A stretch of DNA of 64,000 bases from assembly GCA_026225945.1 (NCBI GenBank), contig JAMJFZ010000289.1, positions 5,019,001 through 5,083,000 on the forward strand, given 5' to 3'. This document shows, piece after piece, positions 35,391 to 47,316 of this stretch; positions within the stretch are counted from its first letter, which is position 1; the number at the start of each line of letters is the position of its first letter. A model generated the notes under the pieces. The model worked only from the letters and a program-made list of their open reading frames with translations. It did no database searches and was not told where the DNA came from. Made by a program: the position numbers and the translations under genes. This DNA is from Cricetomys ansorgei (lineage: Eukaryota; Chordata; Mammalia; Rodentia; Nesomyidae).

Positions 35391-35631
35391 ATCTGTGTGG
35401 ATTTGACATTTAATCTTTGTAATAATTATGCAATATAGGAATTGTTTATTCAATTACACAAACCATGATCAAGAAAGATTTTTCAATACTAGTGTTGCTA
35501 GACAATGTCTGAAGAAGCATCTTCTTCTATGGTGAAATTACCAACGAAATACATGTATGTTTGTGTACATATGACTACTCTTATGTAGATACATGCATCC
35601 ATAATATATAGAATCATATATAATGTGAGTC

Positions 35632-35766
35632 TACACACACACACACACATACATATATATACATCACATAGAAAGATATTTATACAGATATATTTAAACA
35701 TTAGATATACAATATATAGTATATTTATACTATATATAGTATGTGTATATATATATACACACACAT
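35632..35766. repeat. Interrupted (CA)n and (TA)n microsatellites
   Basis: CA run at 35632-35649, TA run following it, and a second TA/CA run at 35746-35766, with TATA-rich sequence between. Confidence 0.9.
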
Positions 35767-38328
35767 GAACGTATTTATGGTATATACTGGCTGTACATTG
35801 TTAAATGATGAATTATTAAGCAAATTAATAGCACATCATTTCACTGCATCAGGAATTTGAAGACAAGTAACTTGCTTGATTCTGACTGTAGGCTACACTT
35901 TAGGCTGCAATCAGATGTCTCCTTGAGATGCAGCCAGCTAAAGGTTTGAGTAGGATAGAAAGACCCTCATCTGAGATGGATTTTTCACATGCATATAGAC
36001 TGGAGATGTTGGTTCTTTTCTGGCTGTTGATTTGAGACTTCACATTTGTACCATGTGTGTCTTTGCATTATTGACAGGGATTTCCTCCCAGCAAGTAATT
36101 TGACAGAGAAAGAATGATCAAGAAAGAAGCTGTGCTACATTTTGATGGCCTATTCAACTTTTCATGTCTTGCTTGTAGTTTATTAATTAGAAGCCATACA
36201 TTTAATTTAGCTTTTGTGGTTTATCCTCCATCTATTGGAAGGAGGAAAGACTACAGAGATTATAAACATAATGTGTTTGTCACAATATACATCTGCCACA
36301 AGCAGTAGCATGCCAATTCACTAGTAGGGTACGGTGGGGGATCCAGGTTGAGACTGAAGTCATAATTTTCATGTTGGAGAAAAAAATCAAATAATCTTAG
36401 ACTTCTTCTACATGATGCAATAATACTGTTCTCCCCACTGAGTAGAGCAGAGACTTTGAAAGCTGTGACATGCATCAAAATAGTAACAGAAAAGCAAATC
36501 CCAAGAACCTGGTCAGTTTGCAAGGAAGATTGACACATGACCACAATTGTACTGCAGTAGTAACAGAATAGGTTATATCTTCAGTCAAGCCTCTGTCAAG
36601 GTATTTACAACCTTTGTTTCCCTTAAAAGATTGATAATATCAGCTTCCTCGTCTACTTCAGAGAAGAGGAAAGGAACACTATGATGGTACTACTTTAGAA
36701 ACAGATGAAATTCAATGGAAATGTGAGTTATCATAAATGTTTAGGGATCATAATGTTTTGGTTGTGAAATGATACCCTTTCAGTATCTTTGAAACAAAAT
36801 TTAGACATATGTGTAGATATATATTTGCTAGTAGACCTCTCAATGCACAGTAGTTCATAACTGTACTTTTCTCTGATTACAAAACATGTCTTTAGCTCAC
36901 TAGGCACTTATTGCATGTCTAAAATATGACATAAACATTAAAAAGAAAGCCATGGTGGTAAAGTGGACAAATAAAGGGTCATCTCCTTTCTAGAGCTGTA
37001 ATGTTGATTAAAGCCTTTATCTCATTGCAAAGAAACTCCCGAAGATCTGAGATCTGATCTTTCCATTGGTGAGGGAAGAAAAGCCTACTAAAAGTGTAAT
37101 GTTCTTCTTTACCTTCTCGAGTCCATTTTTATTCTACCTGCCTTATAAATGTATTGCACCCTTGGACCCCTTTCCCCACTGTCATCATCATCATCAAATG
37201 AAAAGTAAAGATTTATGAGCAAAACAATAATAGTAATAAAGTAAATGTGATTCTTCTAAAATAACTCAGGATTCCTAAAGACATTTTATTAAACGAGCCT
37301 CTTATCTAATTAAAATCAAGTTTACATTAATTCCTTTAATTTTTTTCATACAAGCCATAGCTTTAATCTCAGGCCAACAAGGGTTTCCTATCAAATATCT
37401 CCTTTGCTCAGATGATGACTATTGTTGGCTAGATGTCTCTGAAGGTACTTTAATCTCAACACAGAACTTCCCAGGCACATAACCTGACCAGTCTCCTTCC
37501 TTTACTGTAATTGTCTTTTTAAAGCAGTCCTTGAAATGCAAGTACTATATGGGAGTACTAAGGTCAATTCACTTTAGATGTAGGTAAGTTTGACCCTCTT
37601 GGCTTATCACTTACTTAGCTATGAGAGAATCCTGGAGTCCCACAAGAGAGAGCTATGCATTTTCCTCAGAAACAAGCCTCCAAAATAGAAGGAAATGCAT
37701 GGAGTACCTTCTACTCCCTGGACCTCTGTGGAATTGGATGTGGGGATGCCTATGTAGTCAGGGGCAAACCTTAGAGAGGCATTGCACTGTGATTTCCTGA
37801 AAGAGCTACTCTTCTTCACTCGTGATCCATGTTTACTGTGTTAGAGAGTAAAATGCAGTTGCTTTCCTAGTAGTTTCTTTTATTCTTATTATCTCTGTAC
37901 AAAAAGCATTTGAAGTCCGGAATCAGAGATTTAAAATTCTGTATCTTGTAGCTGGAAAGATTAGTTTTCAATATATGTTTCTGAACTAGTGGTACCTGGA
38001 GGAACTTTGATTTCTTGGAAACATCATGTTTGTTGTAGAACAGAGACCACATTAAGTGATGTATGTTAAGGTGGGCTATATGGAGAGGAGATACAGTGAA
38101 CCCAGTTCTTTCAACAATGATCTGGTTTTAAACAAAATGCAAGAGTTGGTCTCCTTCAATATGTGAGGGAATCATCACTCACTTTAAGCAGCACTGATAT
38201 TCCTTTGAGTAGCAGAATGTGATAGGAAAAAGGCTTGTGTACCATTTGTTTCATTTAACTTGTTCAGAAGATTTCTTTCTACTTGTCCTACATGACATGT
38301 TCAGCACTCTCTGAAGCTGAAGTGTAAT
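35767..38328. other. Unique DNA, nothing recognised
   Basis: About 2.5 kb without repeats that I recognise. The part at 36090-36300 contains TTAATTAG-type homeodomain words. No coding frame is supported. Confidence 0.45.
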
Positions 38329-38516
38329 TGAGTCAGATGAGCTAATCACAGACAACATTTAAAACTGTTTTGCTAATCAGTTTTCTGGACCGGAGAGTTA
38401 CTGGGTGTATCAACCACACTCCACACTCTAAATAAGGACTCCTGTTGTTGTCCTTATTTAGCCCATGTTTAGGTAATCATGTTGGTGAGACGTTGTGGGT
38501 GTAGCTGCTGACGTAA
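38329..38516. promoter_or_regulatory. Candidate regulatory element with perfect hairpin
   Basis: Contains TGAGTCA (38329-38335, AP-1-type), a perfect 12-bp inverted repeat (38428-38439 and 38450-38461) whose arms carry CCTTATTTAG, a near-CArG word, and TGACGTAA (38509-38516, CRE/bZIP-type). The sequence is repeat-free. Function is inferred from motif clustering only. Confidence 0.3.
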
Positions 38517-38640
38517 TCAGGAGACACAATCTCAGCAAACTCTCTGATCTTCTGGCTCTTACAATTTTTTCTGCCCCCTCTTTCTCATGTTCCCCAAGCC
38601 TTAAGTGTGGAAGTATTTTGTAAATGTATCCAGTAAAGTA

Positions 38641-38850
38641 AAATTATACAGACTGAAATTATACAGTTATATTTAGGAAGATACATGTATATACATATAT
38701 ATAAATACATGTAGCAAAACTTAATGAAAATAGGCTATGAATTTGAAAGAGAAAAGGGGGTACATGGAAGAATTTGGAAGAAGAAAAAAAAGGAGGAATA
38801 ATTAAAATATACTCTATGAAAAAAATGTTTGATAAAAAAGAAAAGGATGG
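38641..38850 (+). mobile_element. Rodent L1 3' end, sense
   Basis: 'aataggctatgaatttgaaagagaaaagg', a G/A-rich 'tggaagaatttggaagaagaaaaaaaagg' and an A-rich end match the terminal part of a rodent L1 3' UTR. Confidence 0.6.
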
Positions 38851-40189
38851 TTCTTTTAGAAAACATTTGAGTGGATTCTGGAAGATTCTGAAAAGTAGTT
38901 CATGCCTACTTTCGTCTTTGTCGGGTATCCACTGATAATTTAATATAATGTACTTTCCTATCAAAAGACATCATTATACTAGTCATCATAATCCCTATAA
39001 TAAAAGTTGAAACATGAACCATTATTATCTATTGAGTGAATTTCCAAAGAAGTCACTATACATGGACAAATAGATTTAAACTGAGTCATTAGATGAAATC
39101 AATATTAAGTAAATTAACAATCTGTTAATCAGATTTATCAAACTCATTTGAGAAGAAGAAAAGAAATCTTTGAAAATTTCAGTTCATAGTTAATGCAGGA
39201 GCATAAGCAATTAGCAAATGTATCTTTGAATCCCATGTGCCTTTTATTATGTAAGATTGGCTTTACCTTAAGATAGATCTTACATCTTCCAGAAAATCAT
39301 TGTGCTATAAAACGATGAAATTTTCTTTAAAAAAGAAGCCCATGAAAAAAAAGAGCTAGTGTATGGTTTGAAAATGTGTAATATCTACTAAAATAGTTAT
39401 AATAAAATATACCATCATGAATGCATTTATATTCATTGTTAGTAATGAATTAAATCCCTCCTTCAGTGAAAAGTAGACTATCTCAATATCTGACCCAGAC
39501 CAGAGATTCTGTAAATGACCCCATTTCTAACTCTCCTTTCAAAGTTAAGAATATAAACTCTAATTAAATCTTAATAATTAAGGGTAATGAGAGGCAATCC
39601 TGGAAAAAAAAATAGTGTCAATTGAGAATAATGGTGAAGTTATCCCATTTTCCAAATTAAAAGAAATTACTTAAAGTGGAAAATACCACCTTTCCCTTGC
39701 TCCTTTCCCAAGTGCATGTTGATCAGATACCATAGAAACACTGTTCTTGAAACTTGATCTAAAATACGAATCTTACACTGATTACATCAGCAGTTGAGTG
39801 TGGGATCTGGAGGTTTGCTGAAGTGCCCAGCTCCTCACCCCAATTCATCTTCAGAAAAAGTGAGGCTGTAGGATATTTTTGGTACTCATTCTTAATGTAA
39901 TCTTTCAACAAATTTTACAGAACATTATGGCCTTTCACAGAATCAACACAGCCTGCTAATCAGATAAAACCATGCAGATTAGTGGAAAACATTTGTTATA
40001 TTTATAGCTAAGTTTTGTTGATTTTTATGTATAAACATGGTCTTCTAGACTCAGAATATTCATTTCAGGCAGGGAATCATAATGCCTGGTGTGTAGGAGG
40101 GAGAGCCGGACATTCAGTGAATGAAAATGGAAATCCAATGAATATGTAATGTGCTCAGCCAAACTCTTCACCAGAGACACACCATTTAT
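38851..40189. other. Unique AT-rich DNA, nothing recognised
   Basis: No transposon, gene or tandem repeat is seen. Confidence 0.45.
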
Positions 40190-40340
40190 AATCCCCAGTT
40201 CTTCAGCTAATGCACAATTATAATTAAACCGTGTGCATTTGATTTGCATTGTCAATGCGCTTTGCCTGATAATGTTTTAGTTTTACCCTATTTTTCTCAA
40301 GTACACTGTTTTTTCAATAATACCAATTTTGCTTTAGTGG
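40190..40340. promoter_or_regulatory. Candidate enhancer-like element with octamer and homeodomain words
   Basis: Carries adjacent CAATTA and TAATTA (40215-40226) and a perfect octamer ATTTGCAT (40242-40249) in repeat-free sequence. This grouping is typical of homeodomain/POU-bound conserved elements. Inference only. Confidence 0.3.
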
Positions 40341-41069
40341 AATGGTGCCTGCTTTTCTCAGAGTGATGTTCTTTGATAGTAACAGAATCCATAAAATACT
40401 TTAAAGAAATTAATGAAGGCATTTGCTCGGCATGGGCTGTTTCATCAGAATGTACCTAGTTTATTTTACAATGGAAAAATTGCTGAGACTTAGAAAGCAT
40501 TCTGATTGGATCATGAATATTCTAAAGGGATAGAGTAATCTGTGAGAACCATAGCACTCCACTGAAGCTGCTGTTCAACATTCTAAAGTGTAGAATTCAT
40601 TTTCCAAAGGCACAAAAGAGCTTCCTGCAATAAAGATTTTTTATAACAGCAATAAGACAGCTCAGTGGGGTGTGGTTTTCACATTTTTCAGGAGTTGATA
40701 TTTTGCCTTCTGTGTAATATACAGCATATTAAGACATGCTGAGGTCACATGGTCCACATAGCTCTTTTCCTTAGTTATTCAGTGGACCCTTCCAAAAATT
40801 ATGCACCTACATCAAGCTACATGGTAAATAAATTAGGAGAACCATGACAAGGTACTGATGCTGGACCATATCACGGTGTCCTTTGTTACATTTAAATAGA
40901 GATTGTTATAGCTTTGCCTAGTATCTCAGATTAACAATGCATACGTAGAAAGTGTGATTAGATCAAGGAAATGACCAGTTTAGTGATGGGGACTATATAC
41001 TTAGTGTAACTTAGCTATTGACTGTACAATGAGTTTTGTTATCCTATATTGCTTGGTTTACATAAAGTA
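40341..41069. other. Unique DNA, nothing recognised
   Basis: No supported feature before the pseudogene. Confidence 0.4.
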
Positions 41070-41390
41070 TCCATTAAGAATGTAGGCATGTGGTAGCAGT
41101 GTTGAACCATTTTGGCTTGGCTCCTTTGAAAAAGGCCATGGCCACCATCAACACTGGAAGCTTCATCTGGAATGTAGGGGCCTGTGGGTCCACTCCAGCA
41201 GCTGGACCCATGCCAACAGGTGATCCTGCTCTCTCCACAGCTGCTACCCCAACAAGGAGAAGAAAGTGGAAGCAAAGGAAGAATAGTCTGAAGAGTCAGG
41301 TGATGATGTAGGCTTTGGAATTCTTGACTAAATGTCTTTTGCTAACGTCTCCAATAAAAAGCTACAGAGAATGAATAAAAGAAAGAAACA
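41070..41390 (+). pseudogene. Rplp1 (pseudogene): Processed pseudogene of ribosomal protein RPLP1, 5'-truncated
   Basis: RPLP1 is the acidic stalk protein P1 of the large ribosomal subunit. The copy starts inside the coding sequence, near the codons for the Ala-Leu-Ile-Lys region, and continues without introns through 'EPFW', 'KA(M)A', 'NVGA' and the Ala/Pro-rich hinge. The acidic tail is reached after a one-base deletion near 41253 (EKKVEAK in the restored frame). An in-frame TAG at 41284-41286 interrupts the acidic tail; the family's terminal Phe-Asp reads Leu-Asp before the original-position TAA at 41329-41331. The 3' UTR is retained and includes 'AATAAAAAGCT' with the polyadenylation signal (41353-41358). 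Absence of introns, 5' truncation, frameshift, stop and A-rich end show an L1-mobilised dead copy. A 73-codon frame reads through part of it (41090-41311) but is not a functional protein. Confidence 0.9.
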
Positions 41391-41447
41391 AAGGAAGGAA
41401 GGAAGGAAGGAAGGAAAGAAGGAAGGAAGGAAAGAAAGAAAGAAGGA

Positions 41448-41507
<60 letters not shown>

Positions 41508-41577
41508 AAAAAGAAAGAGAAAAAAAGGAAGGAAGGAAGGAAGGAAGGAAGGAAGGAAGAAAGGAAGGAAGGAAGGA
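41391..41577. repeat. (GGAA)n/(GAAA)n polypurine microsatellite
   Basis: About 187 bases of almost pure purine on the plus strand: GGAA units at both ends, GAAA in the centre and a short interruption near 41509-41527. It begins where the poly(A) tail of the RPLP1 copy is expected. Confidence 0.97.
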
Positions 41578-42483
41578 TGAATTTGATTATTACATCAGAA
41601 AAATCCAGAAGACATGCTATTATTAAATACATCCTTTCAAATTTTCACACATGTCATCTCTATTTGCAGCTTGTTTCAAACTGTTGATATTCCAGAGAAT
41701 TGCTAGTAGGGTGTAACATTTGCTTCTCATTGGCAAAGAAACTTACATATTTCATTTGTATCAGTGTTTAGACAGAATATTATGTAAATATATGGTAGGG
41801 ACCTATAAATGTCAGTTATACAAAAGGTTTTTAATTTATTAGATACTTTTCTAAACTATGCCAAAACCGTATACTTCGTGGGTATAACTCTATGTTTTGA
41901 TAGTGTGGAATAAAATTTTTAAAGTTGCTTTGAAATGAAGCATAATTTAAAATTTCATTATAAGTAATGTCATACTATGTTGTAGAAAATATATATGTCG
42001 TTTAAAGTGTTATTTATTTAAAAAGTAATGCGATTTCAGATCACAGAACTCCTGTAAAAGATGAATGGAGTGTTTTAAGCTAATGGGTACAGTTGACCCT
42101 AGGATTTAGTCTATGTTCATGGGTAGACTTTCTTTACCTAAATTTGGAGGGGAAGGAACATAATGATCTACCATAGCATATGTTATGAAATGTCAAGCAT
42201 GAAAGTCAATTAATGTGTTACTTTTGTCTACAGTAACAAAAGTAATACGAATTAATTTTCTAATCATGATATTCTGGGAATGTTAGTATTGTAGTGAATG
42301 ATCTTGGCCATTTTAATTTTTGGAAAATGTTTCTACACAGTGGACAGAAATAACCTTTACTTTTATCGTGCATTCTACAACAGTGTTCTGCAAGATTTTT
42401 ACAAAAATAATTCTGTGAGACCTTGTTGAAACGTAAATATAGTAAATCTGAAGTAAATCTTGAAAATCTACATTTCTCAACTT
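41578..42483. other. Unique AT-rich DNA, nothing recognised
   Basis: No frame, repeat or RNA gene supported. Confidence 0.45.
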
Positions 42484-42690
42484 GAGAAATGGTTCAGGAC
42501 TTAACCAGCCTTCTGCTCTTGCAGAGGACTAGAGTTCATTTCCCAGCACCCATATGGGCAACTTCAGTTCCAGGGGATTCAATGCTTCTACAGGCCTCCA
42601 CAGGCACACTACTCATCAGCACCCCCTACCCCAAAACCCATACATATACAAATAATTTAAAAATGACAATAAAAATAAAAAGAAATCTGT
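42484..42690 (+). repeat. B3-type SINE (B2 family), sense
   Basis: Follows B3 in order: 'tgagaaatggttcagga', 'tctgctcttgcagaggac', 'gttcatttcccagcaccc', 'ttcagttccaggggattc', 'tctacaggcctccacaggca', ending in an A-rich tail with AATAAAAATAAA. Box A and box B are degenerate. Confidence 0.85.
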
Positions 42691-43959
42691 ATTTATTCCC
42701 AGTCCTTAGATAATCACAGAGGCACATGGTCACCTTCTATTTGATATTGTGCTAAAATCTCACATCAGTCCTTTCTTTGGGTATTTTAGGTATTACTAAG
42801 GGGTAAATTATGTTTCTCCAACATTCTTATGTCATAGCATCAGCAACCCTTTGTCTTTGAGCAAGTATTTTCATTACGTGAGATCAGAAGTGTAGAAGCC
42901 TGAACCAACTAGAGGGAAAATGGAGAGGTCCTACCTGTCTCTAACACTGAGGACACAATAACAAGACACTGGAAACCAGGAAAGACCCCTCACCAGAAAC
43001 CCAATTAGCCAATACATTTATCCTGGGTTTCCTGAACTTGAGATACATGAGGAAATGCCTTTGAGCTGCTTTAGCTGCCAGTATGCCTTTCTTTACAGCA
43101 GCAGAGGTCAACTGAGACTCTTGGACTTTGTTTTTGAGGCCACACATCATCTGAGTAAGTAAGCAAAGACAATCAGAAACAGAAGCAGGTAAAATCAGAG
43201 GCAGTGTTCATTATTGCTTTAAACCCTGCCCCTAGTATTTCATCATCAAAGTATAGCATCAAAGCTACTGTATTGAACTAGAAACCATGTGGCTTTCTCT
43301 TCACAAAGAAGGTGTTTAATGTTCATTAGTTAAAACATTACACCTATTAACAAAGTCCAGGGAGCCTCTTAATCTCAAAAATAGGAGTTTCAGATGATAT
43401 ACCCCTTATTTAAGCATGACAGCATCTGCATATCTTCCTCCCTTATATTTTAATCTGAGAGGCATATATAAATCAAGACAGTTATCATGACTTTTTAATC
43501 TCTTGAAATATAGAGGCAGCCATCCTGGCTGCTGCCAACCAACCTCCAGAACGTTCCTAATCTAGACCAGGTCATCTGTCTTCAAGTACCAGGGAAATAA
43601 ATTGTGGTACCTCCTTAAGGCAAGCAGGAGGGAACTTATTGAGGAACACAATGTAGAAAATAGATTAGAAATTTTAGAGGAACACAAAAGCCCGTGGGGC
43701 AAAATTTCTATTGCATAAACCAGAATCTCCTTAAGATATCCAAGTAATTGTTACATATAGTCAAACTGAGTAGATGTCAACTGAAATCGACCCTGCTGAA
43801 GAAATCCTAAATAAATTAGCATTTGAATATTACCAAAAATAAAAGTGAATGAATATGAGTACTTAATTCCAAATGCATCTTTTACATTATGGAAAATTGT
43901 GCTGTTATCTGTGATCATGGAGTATTTTCCTCATTTTGGAAAAACAAAAATCTATTTTC
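42691..43959. other. Unique DNA, nothing recognised
   Basis: No supported gene or transposon. Confidence 0.45.
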
Positions 43960-44165
43960 TGAAAGTTCCAGAAATCACTTTACAAGGACCATATGCACTA
44001 GCACAAAGCAGGCAAATTAAAATGGGATTATTGAGGCCAAATCTGCTAACCACAAGCACTAATTTAGTTGCTGTATTGGCCTCCGCTTGGCACAATTTAT
44101 TGATAGCAATTTCTAGCTCAAAACAAAAGAGTTTGTCATGTTGGAATGTGTCGTTTTGTGGATAG
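43960..44165. promoter_or_regulatory. Candidate conserved non-coding element
   Basis: Repeat-free block with a bicoid/OTX-type GGATTA (44025-44030), a RUNX-type AACCACA (44048-44054), AAATTAAAA and TTTATTGATAG words. It overlaps an uninterrupted 106-codon frame (43845-44165) with no protein motif. Regulatory role is inferred from texture. Confidence 0.28.
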
Positions 44166-46289
44166 AGTTCTCACGGACAAGTATAGGGTTGTTTGAGCAT
44201 GGATATTTTTTTGTAATACTCTGAAAAAGACAAAAAGCTACACTGTGAGCATATGTAGCCTGGACATGACCTGTCTTTTTTTTCACAAATAGTAAATTTT
44301 AATTTCCTAATGGAAAGGGCACATGGGGAAAACTTTTTCCACTAGTTTCCTGTTTGAGTCTCTTACAAACAATTCATATTCTAAGCTCCATCTGTAGCAA
44401 CATGTCAAATGTGACTCCATTTATGACACTATATCTTCGTATATCAATTTTATAAATCTTTACTGAACACATTTTTTTTAAGTACAGAATGTATATTGTG
44501 CTGAGTTAATGAAGAACAAAAAGTTTCTTTTTACCACAGTCCTAATCTTTTGTTGAAATTGGGGCAGATGCCCATTTCCTGCAGAAAATTACGAACTGGA
44601 ACACACAGCTGCCAGTTTTGACTCTCTGCCATGTGCATTGCAGTGCTGTCTTGTCCCCTGGGAACTGGGAGGAGGGGGATGCCCTATGATTCTGACCCTC
44701 CTTCCATCTACCTTCACACCACAGAAAAATTTTCCCGAAGGTTTACATGTGCTCCATGTCCAATCCCACCATTGCTGGGCATTCTGCAGACACGGCTTTT
44801 ACTTTTGATCCATTCCAAGAGTTTTCCTTAGATCAACAGTGCCGGTCTTTTGCTCTCAGTTTGTTGTAAATTAGTCTTTGCTTATTGAAAAACAATCATT
44901 GGAAGGATTTTTGTAACTCATCTGTGTGACTTCTTACAATACAAATCCAACAGCTGCTTTGATTTTAAAAAATTTGGCTCTTAGCCCAATGATCCAAGAT
45001 ATGTGTGTGTGTATGTGTGTGTGTGTGTGTTGTTTTGTTTTCATATTTTTATTAGCTTCCAAGTTATCAAGTTCTTTGATATAATAAATGTAGAGGGTGT
45101 ATTATCATCATGGAGTAAAATATCCATTGTCATTATGTAGCAAATCATCTGTGAAATTTGATATTTTAAACAAAACAGTTTCTGAAATACAATCCGTTCT
45201 CTCTTCAAAGAAAAGAGTCTCTGGGAAAAAAAAAGCTATTCTGCATCAAGAAAGAGACTTTTCCTCTAAATCTCTTTGGACTGTGTTTTGAAATCTACAG
45301 ATGTTAGTAAATGCGTTATGTCGTCAGAAGAATAAGTTTCAACAATCTTATATTCCAATATTTCACTATTGTAAATTAAAATATAAAGTGGATATTCATA
45401 TATTCTTCCACAAATAAAATAAAATCATATATCTTAATTGGAACATAAGATGAAAATTGATATTTTGTTTGGTGGGAAAGTTGTGCACCAAATATCCTGC
45501 CTTTCTTCATAGTATTTCCATTTGACATTTATGCCTCCTATTCTGCTGTGTAACAGCTGGGCTTGGAAAATGAAATGTAGCTAAAAGGCCCATTGGGCTT
45601 CTTGAATTAGAAGCATAGCAGGATGGCACTCTAGGGAGATTGCACTGTTCCTCTAGAGAAGGAGGGTTGGCTGTGGGAGTGTTGGAGTTCCTACCATTTC
45701 AACTGTAACTAGCCAGCCTTCAGGAAAGAGGAGGAAGCCACACTTTACCTGTGTTGACAGAGCAGAAGAAGGATGCTCACAGCAGAAGACAGAGAAATCC
45801 TGGGTGTATGTACCAGGCTCCTCAGTCTTGCCTGCTCTGTTATCCATTTGCCAGGGGTTTGAGCTTTGGCTTGTCTGACTTAACAGTGTCCCATAGGGGA
45901 AGTCATTTTTCTACTTGTGGTTATCAGACCTGTTCTTATTGGAAAGACATAGCATTTGATCTTTCTTGTCAAAATGAGATTGGACTATATTTTATTACTG
46001 CTGAAGAGAGGTGCAGGGCTAAATGTCATGATGAGATTTTAAACTGATGGCCGCTACTCTTGTCTTAGCATTGAAACATCTTCTGAAAAATGAAGCATGC
46101 TGGGGAAAAGTGAGCATCAGGCAATGTTCAAGGCCTATCTGTACCTGGACCTAGGAAGTGCATGGGTGTGATAAGAAAAATAACATGTAGAGAAGGGAAG
46201 CCTAATATGGCTGAAATTTGAACCTGTGAGAACATTGGGCAGGGAGTCAAGTGAGAAAATAAAGCACATAATTTTCCCAAAATAGTTAT
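44166..46289. other. Unique DNA with one (TG)n run
   Basis: (TG)n with one TA interruption at 45002-45031. Frames of 64 to 98 codons near 45097-46047 have no motifs. No transposon recognised. Confidence 0.45.
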
Positions 46290-46299
46290 TTTCTTTTCT

Positions 46300-46339
<40 letters not shown>

Positions 46340-46351
46340 TTTTTTTTTCTT

Positions 46352-46384
<33 letters not shown>

Positions 46385-46425
46385 CTCTCCTTCTTTCTTT
46401 CTTTCTTTCCTTCTTTCTTTCTTTA
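46290..46425. repeat. (TTTC)n polypyrimidine microsatellite
   Basis: About 136 bases of C/T on the plus strand, mainly TTTC units with CTCT and T10 interruptions. Minus-strand frames of Lys/Glu/Arg repeats (46128-46474) are its translation. Confidence 0.97.
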
Positions 46426-46475
46426 TTAGCACAAAGCAACATTTAGTAAGTTCTTGTGTGTTGTAGGCCTGCACT

Positions 46476-46870
46476 CAGGTAATCCATAAATACGCACAGT
46501 CCCCATGTGTGTTCTATTTCCTGACCTCAGAGAGCTCAACTGTAGACAGAGTTGACATGTAAGTAGGAGCTGTAATACACAGGTATTTCCACTTTGTTAG
46601 TAAGAGAAAGAAAGGATTTTTGCCCCCGCCCGCAAGAGATTCGGATGTTATGTGTTAATCCTGTAAGACAGAAAGGGACTAGGGATGTTTTCAGAATGGA
46701 AGCTATTTCTGAGGAAAGGAGACTGGGGCCTCACTAAATAATAAGGAAGAGAGTACACACAAGTTTATGTTTGAGAAGGACAACTGTAAATGGAGGCTTG
46801 AGTAGATAGGAAGAACAACAATATCAGAAATATCCTACATATTCCAAGATGGAAGGATGCTGGCTGACCA
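46476..46870 (+). repeat. Possible ancient mammalian interspersed repeat
   Basis: 'cctcagagagctcaactgtagacagag' and, further right, 'tattccaagatggaaggatgctggctgaccagtgcagggg' resemble an old mammalian repeat with 'aaggagctcacagtctagtggg...cattccaggcagagggaacagc'. Family not assigned. Confidence 0.35.
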
Positions 46871-47116
46871 GTGCAGGGGCTGTGAGCCAGGAGGACATAG
46901 GAATATGAGGACTGATATGAGGACCCAGGGCTAATTCTAAACAATAGGACTACAAAATAATAGTCCTTGGGAAGAGATTTTGCTAAACTGAATTTAGGGA
47001 ATATTGCTAGTTTATTTTATTATTTTATTTCAGCCGTATGAAAAACTGACAAGGTATCAGATAGTCTTCCTAAATCTCCCCTAAATACTGAAACGTTCTG
47101 TTCTCAAATCAAAACC

Positions 47117-47316
47117 TTATGAATTGGCTGGAGAGAGGCTTAGCAGTAAAGAATTCAGACAGCTCTTCCAGAGGACCCAAGTTCTATTTCCAGGACTCTG
47201 GTCAGACCACTCACAGTTGCTTCCAGCTGCAGGGTGTCAACATTTCAGGTCTCCTGGGCACCTCACACTCACACACTCACACAGAGATACACATTTTCAT
47301 CATCTAAAATAAAATC
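47117..47316 (+). repeat. B3-type SINE (B2 family), sense
   Basis: 'tggctggagagaggcttagcagtaaag', 'agctcttccagaggacccaagttctatttcc', a CACA-rich segment and an AAATAAAATCTTTAAA end give a complete B3 layout. Confidence 0.9.

Noticed and set aside
41332..41632. Lys/Arg/Glu-rich and Phe/Leu/Ser-rich frames over the GAAA/GGAA tract
   Set aside because: Pure translation of a microsatellite.
46128..46474. Lys/Glu/Arg repeat proteins on the minus strand
   Set aside because: Translation of the TTTC microsatellite.
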